Below are positions 1-5,486 of a DNA stretch of 9,333 bases, in pieces. Source of the DNA: CAYLLT01 sp964591605 (GTDB lineage Bacteria > Planctomycetota > Phycisphaerae > UBA1845 > PWPN01); the NCBI GenBank assembly GCA_964591605.1, contig CAZQEN010000307.1, positions 1 through 9,333 on the forward strand. Reading direction: 5' to 3'. The notes under the pieces are model-generated. The model made no database searches, had not been told where the DNA came from, and was given only the letters and a program-made list of their open reading frames with translations. The position numbers and the translations under genes are program-made. The stretch's first letter is position 1, and each line of letters begins with the position of its first letter.

Positions 1-570
1 TGCTCGGACGGCCATCCTGCCGTCGCATCGATGTTGTTACTGGTAGTGTACCCCATCCCGAAGTACAGGTCAATCCCTCTGTGCGCCTTGTTTCACGAAT
101 TCCGGCCAGTTGGGGTGTAGACCGCCAATCCAGTGCCACGCGTCACGGTCTTCCGCCCACCCGCAGCGCCCACCACTCAAGCCCCACGCGACGCATCGAC
201 TTCTCTGCAGTGGCAGATTGCCTGGCATCGAGTTGCCGCATGGATCGCCCCTTCCGCAGCGGCACCGCCGGCGCGATGCTCACTCAGCGATCAGATCGTC
301 GAGCCGCCTCGCCTGAGCTTCTGGATGCTGTATCATGCTCGACACAAGTGTCGTGTACCTCCTGTCAACATCTTCTTTCGGCGATGCAGCCTTCTTCCAA
401 CGCGCCATCAATCCCGAGGCACGCACCCTGCTGATTCAGCCGCAGGCCGTCCATGGGTCCATCCCGCTGTCAGCGGAAATGCACTGCGAATGGTCCGCCG
501 ACGGTCCCCGCCGGTGAAACGGCCACACAGTCCGTCGGGATGACGGGTTCTGGCCCCTGGGTGGACAGAC
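1..570. other. Long region without a convincing gene
   Basis: Several short plus-strand reading frames overlap here (for example 81-434, 133-543 and 335-517). Their translations are rich in Arg, Pro, His and Ser, show no recognisable domain, and overlap each other in different frames, which is what chance open frames in GC-rich DNA look like. No ribosome-binding site precedes any of them convincingly. No tRNA, rRNA or long repeat was seen. The stretch may be intergenic DNA or a decayed gene whose other end lies left of the window. Confidence 0.5.
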
Positions 571-600
571 CTGACACCGGTCCCGTAGCGTGCATAGAAT
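571..600 (+). promoter_or_regulatory. Predicted sigma-70-type promoter of the TPP enzyme gene
   Basis: The -35 hexamer CTGACA (571-576) and the -10 hexamer TAGAAT (595-600) each match the consensus at five of six positions and are 18 bp apart. Transcription would begin near 607, giving a leader of about 32 nt before the start codon at 639. The placement directly upstream of a good gene supports the call. It rests on pattern matching only. Confidence 0.55.
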
Positions 601-617
601 GAGGAGGCTGCATTCTA
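595..617. repeat. Perfect 7-bp inverted repeat over the -10 box and start site
   Basis: TAGAATG (595-601) and CATTCTA (611-617) are exact reverse complements separated by 9 nt. The left arm is the predicted -10 box and the right arm lies just past the expected transcription start. Such a position suits an operator for a dimeric repressor. It could also fold as a weak hairpin near the 5' end of the transcript. A chance dyad is possible at this length. Confidence 0.35.
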
Positions 618-638
618 CCCAGCGGGATCGGAGAGCCT

Positions 639-2447
639 ATGGCACGCCGGCAACACGAACACGACGGACAGGTTTCCACGATCGGCTCGTTCCTGTTCGA
701 TTACCTCTACAGCCGCGGCGTCCGCCACGCCTTCGGCATCCCGGGTGACTTTGCCCTGCCCACCTTCCGCTGGCTGGAACGATCCCAGCTCGACTTGATC
801 ACCCTGACCCACGAGCCGATGGTGGGATTCGCGGCCGATGCCTACGCCCGCATCCGCGGCCTGGGGCTGGCCTGCGTCACCTACTGCGTGGGCGGCCTCA
901 ACATGGTCAACAGCATCGCCGGGGCCTACGCCGAGAAGAGCCCGGTCGTCGTCGTCTCCGGCGGCCCGTCGGCGCGCGATCGCCGGCTCGACCCGCTCCT
1001 GCATCACAAGGTCAAGACGTTCGATACGCAGCGCCGCATCTACGAGGAGGTCACCTGTGCGAGCACGGTCCTGCTCGACCGCGAGACGGCCGCCTCGGAA
1101 ATCGTCCGCGTCGTGGAGGCGGTCATCGCCCAGCGCCGCCCGGGCTACATCGAGGTCCCCTACGACATCGTGGACACCCCGATCCAGCCGTGCCGGCTCG
1201 AAAAACCCTCCGTCCCGCCGACGGATCCCGAGAGTCTCGCGGCCTGCCTCCGCGAGACGGTCGAGATGATCAACCGCGCCCGCCGACCGGTCATCCTCGC
1301 CGGCATCGAGCTTCACCGGCACAAGCTGACCGATCTGGCCCTCGAAACGGCCGAGGCATTCAACCTCCCCATCGCCGCGACGCTGCTCAGCAAGAGCGTC
1401 ATCCGGGAGAACCACCCCCTCTATATCGGAGTGTACAGTGGCGCCCTCTCCGAACCGGCCTGCCGGAAGTTCATCGATTCGAGCGACTGCGTCGTCATGC
1501 TCGGTACGTTCATCACCGACATGCTGCTGGGCATCAATACCTCGAAGCTCACGCGGCCCCGTTCGATCCTGGCCACCACCGAGAGCATGCGCGTCGGCCT
1601 GCATCACTACCAGGGCGTTCAGTTCCGCGACTTCCTGCTCGCCCTGCGCGATGCCAGGATCCGCCGCCGCCCCGCCTGGAAGAACCCGAACCCGGCCGTC
1701 GAACCCAGGCCGCTGCGCCACTCCGAGCGGACCGACCCGCTCAACTCTGAAGATGTGTTCCGCATCATCGGATTGCATCTCGACGAGAACTGCGTGGTCG
1801 TCTGCGACACGGGTGATGCCCTCTTCGGGGCGATCGGCCTGCGCACCGCCAAGCGCAAGGAATTCATCGCCGACGCCTACTATCTGACCATGGGCTTTGG
1901 CGTGCCGGCGAGCATCGGCGTGATGGCCGCCGACCCGAAGAAACGCGTCATCACCATCACCGGCGACGGGGCGTTCCAGATGACCGGCATGGAGCTCTCG
2001 ACGGCCGCTGAGCGCGGCATGGCCCCCATCGTCGTCATCCTCAACAACGACGGCTACGGCACGCAGCGCATCATCCTCGACGGCAAGTTCAACGACATCC
2101 GCCGCTGGGAGTACACCAAGGTGTGCGACGTGATCCGCGCGGGGCAGTCCGTGGTGGTGCACACCAAGGGTCAGCTCGACGGTGCCCTCACCAACGCCAT
2201 GGCCTCCGCCGAATTGACGATCATTGAGGTCCGCATCCCGCGCGATTCGTACAGCCCGGCGCTGCGGCACCTGGGCGATGAACTGGCCCGGCTGCGCGAC
2301 CCCGGCCGCCGGTCGACCTCGGAGCACTACCGCAGCCCGCCGACAGCGCGAGCCTCCTCGGACGCGCACAGCGGGCGTGGCGCACAAAACGCGGCGCGAC
2401 GCCGCGCTCCGCGATCGCGCACGTCTCAGAAGGCCGGGCTTAACTGA
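639..2447 (+). CDS. TPP-dependent 2-oxo acid decarboxylase (pyruvate/indolepyruvate decarboxylase-like)
   Basis: A cytoplasmic enzyme of the pyruvate/indolepyruvate decarboxylase branch of thiamine-diphosphate enzymes, expected to turn a 2-oxo acid into an aldehyde and CO2. The N-terminal PYR domain carries the PGD motif (Asp37), the cofactor-activating Glu59 in THEPMVGFAADAYAR, and a His pair (His122-His123) in LLHHK followed by EEVTCAS, as in decarboxylases. A central domain spans about 200-350. The C-terminal PP domain has the TPP/Mg motif from GDG (442-444) to NN (469-470). The family active-site Glu expected in NNxGYxxE is Gln476 here. The last 47 residues (556-602) are an Arg/Ser-rich tail unlike the fold. 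Start: GGAG at 630-633 lies 5 nt before ATG 639, behind a good promoter. The family is sure; the substrate and retained decarboxylase activity are not. Confidence 0.9.
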   Translation: MARRQHEHDGQVSTIGSFLFDYLYSRGVRHAFGIPGDFALPTFRWLERSQLDLITLTHEPMVGFAADAYARIRGLGLACVTYCVGGLNMVNSIAGAYAEKSPVVVVSGGPSARDRRLDPLLHHKVKTFDTQRRIYEEVTCASTVLLDRETAASEIVRVVEAVIAQRRPGYIEVPYDIVDTPIQPCRLEKPSVPPTDPESLAACLRETVEMINRARRPVILAGIELHRHKLTDLALETAEAFNLPIAATLLSKSVIRENHPLYIGVYSGALSEPACRKFIDSSDCVVMLGTFITDMLLGINTSKLTRPRSILATTESMRVGLHHYQGVQFRDFLLALRDARIRRRPAWKNPNPAVEPRPLRHSERTDPLNSEDVFRIIGLHLDENCVVVCDTGDALFGAIGLRTAKRKEFIADAYYLTMGFGVPASIGVMAADPKKRVITITGDGAFQMTGMELSTAAERGMAPIVVILNNDGYGTQRIILDGKFNDIRRWEYTKVCDVIRAGQSVVVHTKGQLDGALTNAMASAELTIIEVRIPRDSYSPALRHLGDELARLRDPGRRSTSEHYRSPPTARASSDAHSGRGAQNAARRRAPRSRTSQKAGLN

Positions 2448-2466
2448 TTATCGCCGAACACCTTAT

Positions 2467-2511
2467 GTGCGGCGGCCCGCACCCGGCGCCGGGAGGGAAC
2501 CCCCCGGTGCG
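2467..2511 (+). terminator. GC-rich dyads, possible terminator after the TPP enzyme
   Basis: Twenty bases past the stop codon, GTGCGG (2467-2472) and CCGCAC (2477-2482) form a perfect 6-bp stem with a 4-nt loop. A 12-bp palindrome CCCGGCGCCGGG (2482-2493) overlaps it. A competing pairing joins CGCACCCGG (2478-2486, one bulged C) to CCGGTGCG (2504-2511). No T tract follows directly; the nearest is GTTTTTC at about 2528-2534. Termination is plausible but not canonical. Confidence 0.35.
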
Positions 2512-2557
2512 TCGCCTCCTTTGCCTGTTTTTCACAGATCTTTTACGGATCCTGATA

Positions 2558-2585
2558 TTGGCGCGGCGGCCTATGGCAGTACAAT
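2558..2585 (+). promoter_or_regulatory. Predicted promoter of the PEP-CTERM gene
   Basis: TTGGCG (2558-2563, four of six matches) and TACAAT (2580-2585, five of six) are separated by 16 bp. Transcription would begin near 2592, leaving a leader of roughly 145 nt before the start codon at 2737. The -35 match is mediocre. Confidence 0.4.
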
Positions 2586-2596
2586 GGATCTCGACA

Positions 2597-2608
2597 GGAG
2601 GTGAAAAG
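2597..2608 (+). other. Orphan Shine-Dalgarno-like block, near-copy of the real one at 2725-2736
   Basis: GGAGGTGAAAAG here matches GGAGGCGAAAAG at 2725-2736 in 11 of 12 positions, exactly 128 bp apart. The second copy abuts the ATG of the PEP-CTERM gene. The first is followed by CACGCGCG, with no ATG, GTG or TTG at ribosome-binding distance. A 6-codon mini-frame (MDLDRR, 2584-2604) ends inside this block. It may be a relic of a lost start, a partial duplication, or a ribosome standby site. Confidence 0.4.
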
Positions 2609-2736
2609 CACGCGCGAGGCCCAGGTGCCGCGCTGCGTCAGAGCCCCGCTCGATCCCCTCCTTTCGAACCAGCGCCTGCGGTTTTCAGTTGAAGTTGGGC
2701 ACAACGCTCAAACATTCTTGTTTTGGAGGCGAAAAG

Positions 2737-3519
2737 ATGAAAAAGCTGCTGATTGGTCTGCTGTCTGCGCTCGTGATCGTATCCCCCGCCTGGGCGACGA
2801 TCCTCGTTAACGAATCGTTCACGCACCCCGATGGAAACCTCGTCGGGCAAGTCCCGACTCCGGGGCCCGGTGTCGCCTGGGCACAGACGGGCACCGGAGC
2901 GAACGGGCCTGTCCAGGTCGTCGGCGGGAAGGCCGTCGTCGTTCAGAACGCTTCCTCCCTCTACTCCCAGGACGTGAATGTCGGAACCGGTACCGCCATG
3001 GCAGCGGGCGACAGGTGGTATGCCTCGTTTGACGTCTCCGTGACTCAGGTGGGCGCGACCATCTCCAACGTCTACTTCGCCCACTTCATCGAAGGCACTT
3101 CAAACTTCGTCTCGCGTCTGTGGGTGACTGCCCCCACGACGAGCGGATTCCGCTTTGCCCTCAGCAACGACAGCAGCATCACCGATGTCGACGGCGAAGT
3201 CTTCTCCGACGACCTGGCGCTGGATACCACATACCGGCTCGTGGTTTCGTATGATTACACGGGCCAGAACGGCTCACTGTGGATCAACCCGGCCAACGAG
3301 TCGAGCCCGTCGCTCGCGGCCACCGATCCGGGTTTCAGCAATCCGGTGTTCGGGTATGCCCTCCGGCAGGGAAGCCCGAGCAGCAGCCACAACACAACCC
3401 AGACCGTCGACAATCTCTGCGTGGCCACCACGTTCATGGAGGCTCTGACCTGCGTGCCTGAGCCGTCAACGGCTGGATTCCTGCTCCTGGGCGGGTTGCT
3501 GCTGCGTCGCCGGTCCTGA
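2737..3519 (+). CDS. Secreted PEP-CTERM sorting-domain protein with LamG-like fold
   Basis: A 260-residue exported protein. A signal peptide (residues 1-20: basic MKK, hydrophobic LLIGLLSALVIV, cleavage after AWA) leads into a region of alternating beta-strand character with Gly/Asn turns (about 25-225), which reads like a concanavalin/LamG-type jelly roll. The C-terminus is a textbook PEP-CTERM tail: PEPST at 241-245, a short hydrophobic helix, then RRRS. Proteins with this tail are thought to be processed by an exosortase and linked to exopolysaccharide or the envelope; no exosortase is visible here. Two Cys flank the end of the domain (228, 239). Start: GGAGG at 2725-2729 sits 7 nt before ATG 2737 and places the signal peptide at the N-terminus; an in-frame upstream start at 2689 would bury it. 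An intrinsic terminator follows. The ligand is unknown. Confidence 0.88.
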   Translation: MKKLLIGLLSALVIVSPAWATILVNESFTHPDGNLVGQVPTPGPGVAWAQTGTGANGPVQVVGGKAVVVQNASSLYSQDVNVGTGTAMAAGDRWYASFDVSVTQVGATISNVYFAHFIEGTSNFVSRLWVTAPTTSGFRFALSNDSSITDVDGEVFSDDLALDTTYRLVVSYDYTGQNGSLWINPANESSPSLAATDPGFSNPVFGYALRQGSPSSSHNTTQTVDNLCVATTFMEALTCVPEPSTAGFLLLGGLLLRRRS

Positions 3520-3549
3520 GCCTCATCCGTTCATCTGTCCGTCTCGAAC

Positions 3550-3582
3550 GGCCGATCGGGGCATCCGATCGGCCTTTTGTTT
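3550..3582 (+). terminator. Intrinsic terminator of the PEP-CTERM gene
   Basis: A perfect 10-bp stem GGCCGATCGG (3550-3559) / CCGATCGGCC (3565-3574) with the loop GGCAT is followed by TTTTGTTT (3575-3582). It lies 30 nt past the stop codon. Confidence 0.9.
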
Positions 3583-3735
3583 GCGCGGGCCCAAACAGCC
3601 CGATCAGGGCGGCCAGGTCCAGCCGACTCGTAAGTCGTTCTTGCAGATCAGGTTGCGCCGGACGAAGCCGTCCCCGGTGCATGACGCGGGCCCAAGAGCG
3701 CGGTGGAAATTCCTCCAATTTTTCCTCGGGACACC
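3583..3735. other. Spacer between the PEP-CTERM terminator and the RNA promoter
   Basis: No gene with a start is supported. An 11-bp direct repeat CGCGGGCCCAA occurs at 3584-3594 and 3685-3695. On the minus strand one frame ending with a stop codon near 3602-3604 reads DGFVRRNLICKNDLRV and looks coding-like, but it has no start codon or ribosome-binding site and may be a gene remnant or an intergenic repeat. Confidence 0.3.
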
Positions 3736-3764
3736 TTGACACAGGTGTGACACTGTGGCATAAT
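3736..3764 (+). promoter_or_regulatory. Near-consensus sigma-70-type promoter of the RNA gene
   Basis: A perfect -35 box TTGACA (3736-3741) and a -10 box CATAAT (3759-3764, five of six) stand at the optimal 17-bp spacing. This is the strongest promoter match in the window, and no open frame with a ribosome-binding site follows it. Transcription should start near 3771. Confidence 0.75.
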
Positions 3765-3813
3765 CGCGTTCAATCGGGTGTCAGAAAGGGCGCCCGAGTC
3801 ACGTGCGCAAATC

Positions 3814-3854
3814 AGGTGTGGCGAGAGAGAGTTTCTCGTCACACCTTTTCTTTT
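3814..3854 (+). terminator. Terminator-like hairpin inside the RNA gene
   Basis: AGGTGTGGCGAGA (3814-3826) pairs with TCTCGTCACACCT (3834-3846) over 13 bp with one G-T wobble and a 7-nt loop. TTT, C, TTTT (3847-3854) follow. This has the form of an intrinsic terminator about 43 nt after the expected start site. It could end a short RNA, act as a partial attenuator, or simply be a stem with a U-rich linker in the longer RNA. Confidence 0.5.
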
Positions 3855-4127
3855 GAGCCGGTGGTCCGTCGGCTGATTTCTGGTTTTCGGCTCGAGACGG
3901 GCCGTAACGATCTACGTGTTTCCTCGCGCGAACTCCCTACGCTCAGCGCAGGATGGGAAAAGCCAGGTGGCGGAAAAGCAAAACGCTGAGTCGCAGGGGG
4001 GAAGAAGAAGAGGAGTCGGAAAAGCAACCTCTCTCCCACGGAGCTAGGGAAAAGCCTGACTCTCCCGGAAGCCTTGGGTTGACGCCTCACGTAGACCCAA
4101 TCTGGAGAGGAAAACGCGGGGAACAGT

Positions 4128-4165
4128 AATGCTGGTTTGGTCGAAAGGCCAAACCAGCATTTTTT
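4128..4165 (+). terminator. Strong intrinsic terminator with GAAA tetraloop
   Basis: AATGCTGGTTTGGTC (4128-4142) pairs with GGCCAAACCAGCATT (4147-4161) over 15 bp with one wobble, closed by a GAAA loop (4143-4146) and ending in a T run at 4160-4165. On the minus strand the hairpin is not followed by a T tract, so it serves rightward transcription, matching the promoter at 3736. Confidence 0.92.
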
Positions 4166-4202
4166 ATGAGCCCAGCCCGGTTCTCACCCACTCCGGTGGA
4201 TG

Positions 4203-4763
4203 TCACGGCACGGAAGCATGGGGCGGCCGGCCCGAACGCGGATCCGACGGCCTGGGCCCGCCCGCCGGAGCGGGGGACGCCGATGCCGGCGGCGGAACAC
4301 TTGCCACCGGAACCTGCCGCGACGGAAACTCCCGGCTCAGGCGATCCAGCACCGGGTCGCAACTGTGAATGGCCCCATGGCAGGCCACCGGGTCCTGCCG
4401 CAGGGCGGCGTCCCGGATCCCCTGAATCTGCGCCAGCAACCGATCGCAATGCGCACGGAAACGGGCCGGATCGTGCGTCGTACTCGCGTAGCCCGACAGG
4501 CTCCTCACCTGCTCCGTCCACTCGGACGTTTCCTCGAGCACGTCGTTCCAGTCCCGCTGCTGCAGCTCGTCAATGACCTTCTGTTCCTGCCGAAGAACGC
4601 GCTCCAGCGCCGGACCGTACGCCGTCCGCGCCTCCCCGTGCCCGGGCGAGCTCACCACCCGCGGCGACGGAGACGCCGACACCTGCAATTCGCCCGGATT
4701 GACGATGACGCAACCCGCAAGCGGTGAGATGAGAACAGCCAACCACCAACGGATCATGTGCAT
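4203..4763 (-). CDS. Small hypothetical lipoprotein
   Basis: A 186-residue predicted lipoprotein. MHMIRWWLAVLISPLAGC is a short lipoprotein signal with a canonical lipobox LAGC and lipidated Cys18. Residues about 50-146 are largely helical and charged (for example LERVLRQEQKVIDELQQ) and contain Cys106, Cys128 and Cys135, the last two in ACHGAIHSCDPVLDRL. This gives the look of a small helical bundle; it lacks the CXXCH motif needed for covalent haem c. Residues about 150-186 are a Pro/Ser/Ala-rich tail. Start: AGGGGGT at 4776-4770 lies about 7 nt before ATG 4763; the ATG at 4757 is an alternative. The open frame continues upstream to 5123, but that stretch would hide the signal peptide. The gene diverges from the HIT gene across 291 bp. 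No family was recognised; the export call is firm. Confidence 0.78.
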   Translation of the reverse strand: MHMIRWWLAVLISPLAGCVIVNPGELQVSASPSPRVVSSPGHGEARTAYGPALERVLRQEQKVIDELQQRDWNDVLEETSEWTEQVRSLSGYASTTHDPARFRAHCDRLLAQIQGIRDAALRQDPVACHGAIHSCDPVLDRLSREFPSRQVPVASVPPPASASPAPAGGPRPSDPRSGRPPHASVP

Positions 4764-5054
4764 GGGAACACCCCCTCGGCAGACAGGCCGGCAGGTCCCT
4801 GTACGCGGCAACCAACCGTGTAGATCGGCAACCTGCCGCCGTTTTCCGCAGCGGCAGCGGCCGACGCGCCCCCACAAACGGTCCGACTGCCTCCCGGGCT
4901 GGCCAGCCTTTCCGGAAAGCCGCCCGGACCATGGCCGTATGCCGAATGCCGCCGATCCGCTGGAAGCCGTTCCAGGGCGGGCGCCGGTTGGGCGCACGGT
5001 CAGAGATCTGGTATGACTCAACTTCAACAAAGACCGGAGGTTGGAGGATAGACC
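4764..5054. other. Divergent intergenic region between lipoprotein and HIT genes
   Basis: These 291 bp separate two divergent genes and should hold both promoters. The only candidate seen is on the plus strand for the HIT gene: TATGAC (5012-5017) with an extended TG at 5009-5010 and a poor -35 TTGGGC (4988-4993). No promoter was recognised for the leftward gene, and no other structure stood out. Confidence 0.35.
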
Positions 5055-5486
5055 ATGCCGAGCGTCTTCACGAAAATACTCAAAGGACAGGAGCCGGCCC
5101 GTTTCCTCTGCCAGGACGAGCACACGACGGCGATCCTCTCAAGCACTCCCGTCCGGCCGGGCCACTGCATCGTCTTCCCCAACGAGGAGGTGGTGAATTG
5201 GCTCGAACTGTCGCCCGACCAGAGCCGCGACCTGATGGCCACCTGCCAGAAAGTCGGCCGGGCCATCCAGGCGGTCCATCAGCCCGTGCGCGTGGGCGTG
5301 GCGATCATCAGCATCGTCGTGCCGCACGTGCACGTCCACCTGATACCGATCAACGCGGTGGCCGATCTGGATCTCACGAAGCAGGATCAGAACGCCCGCG
5401 CCGATGACCTGGACGCCTCGGCGGAGGCGATTCGGGCTGCCCTGCACCGACCACCGGCCAGCGCCCCCTCATCGCGAGGGAGCTGA
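5055..5486 (+). CDS. HIT-family nucleotide hydrolase/transferase-like protein
   Basis: A 143-residue histidine-triad protein of about normal length for the Hint-like branch. These cytoplasmic enzymes cleave nucleoside phosphoramidates or dinucleoside polyphosphates via a nucleotidyl-His intermediate. The N-terminal part has the usual layout (FTKILKGQEPARFLCQDEHT, then RPGHCIVFPNEEV at 34-46). The triad PHVHVHLIP places His91, His93 and His95, with His93 the expected nucleophile. The N-terminal zinc CXXC of some Hint proteins is absent. The tail after about residue 130 is Ala/Ser/Pro-rich and probably disordered. Start: GGAGG at 5043-5047 is 7 nt before ATG 5055. The last 18 bp overlap the end of the convergent gene on the other strand. 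The family is clear; the substrate is not predictable. Confidence 0.9.
   Translation: MPSVFTKILKGQEPARFLCQDEHTTAILSSTPVRPGHCIVFPNEEVVNWLELSPDQSRDLMATCQKVGRAIQAVHQPVRVGVAIISIVVPHVHVHLIPINAVADLDLTKQDQNARADDLDASAEAIRAALHRPPASAPSSRGS

Larger units (their letters stand above)
3771..4165 (+). ncRNA. Candidate structured non-coding RNA, class unknown
   Basis: About 395 nt bounded by the strong promoter at 3736-3764 and the GAAA-loop terminator at 4128-4165. Stems visible by eye: 3774-3780/3791-3797 (7 bp, one wobble); 3814-3826/3834-3846 (13 bp, one wobble); 3855-3860/3888-3893; 3941-3948/3984-3991 (8 bp, one wobble); 4009-4013/4028-4032; and a two-part arm 4060-4065/4104-4109 enclosing 4074-4079/4095-4100. 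GGAAAAGC occurs four times (3956, 3972, 4018, 4048), with variants near 4067 and 4108. The frames across it are Arg/Ser-rich and lack ribosome-binding sites. I do not see the conserved cores of RNase P RNA, tmRNA, SRP RNA or 6S RNA. The hairpin at 3814-3846 followed by a T-rich run could also end a shorter RNA of about 84 nt. A non-coding transcript is likely; its function is unknown. Confidence 0.6.

Noticed and set aside
335..517. Small frame starting MLDTSVVYLL, reminiscent of PIN-domain toxin N-termini
   Set aside because: Only the first few residues resemble a PIN domain. The rest lacks the conserved acidic residues, the frame is too short, and no antitoxin gene precedes it.
615..2387. 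Long minus-strand open frame of 590 codons opposite the TPP enzyme
   Set aside because: It lies wholly over a clear enzyme gene. Its translation is rich in Asp, Gly, Arg, Val and His as expected for the complement of GC-biased codons, and it has no domain or ribosome-binding site. It is a shadow of the real gene.
2689..2736. Upstream start for the PEP-CTERM protein adding 16 residues
   Set aside because: It would put the Shine-Dalgarno site inside the coding region and a non-hydrophobic stretch ahead of the signal peptide. ATG 2737 has optimal spacing.
3839..4090. 83-codon minus-strand frame across the RNA gene
   Set aside because: It is low in complexity (Phe/Pro/Ser/Arg-rich), has no ribosome-binding site, and is crossed by RNA-like stems on the plus strand between a promoter and a terminator.
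3771..4165. Assignment of the RNA as RNase P RNA, tmRNA, SRP RNA or 6S RNA
   Set aside because: The conserved GAGGAAAGTCC core of RNase P, the tRNA-like ends of tmRNA, the GGAAGGAAGCAGCC-type loop of SRP RNA and the 6S open-promoter shape were not found.
4764..5123. In-frame 120-residue upstream extension of the lipoprotein ORF
   Set aside because: It overlaps the start of the HIT gene, is Arg/Gly-rich, and would place the lipoprotein signal in mid-protein. The ATG at 4763 has a ribosome-binding site and gives a proper signal peptide.
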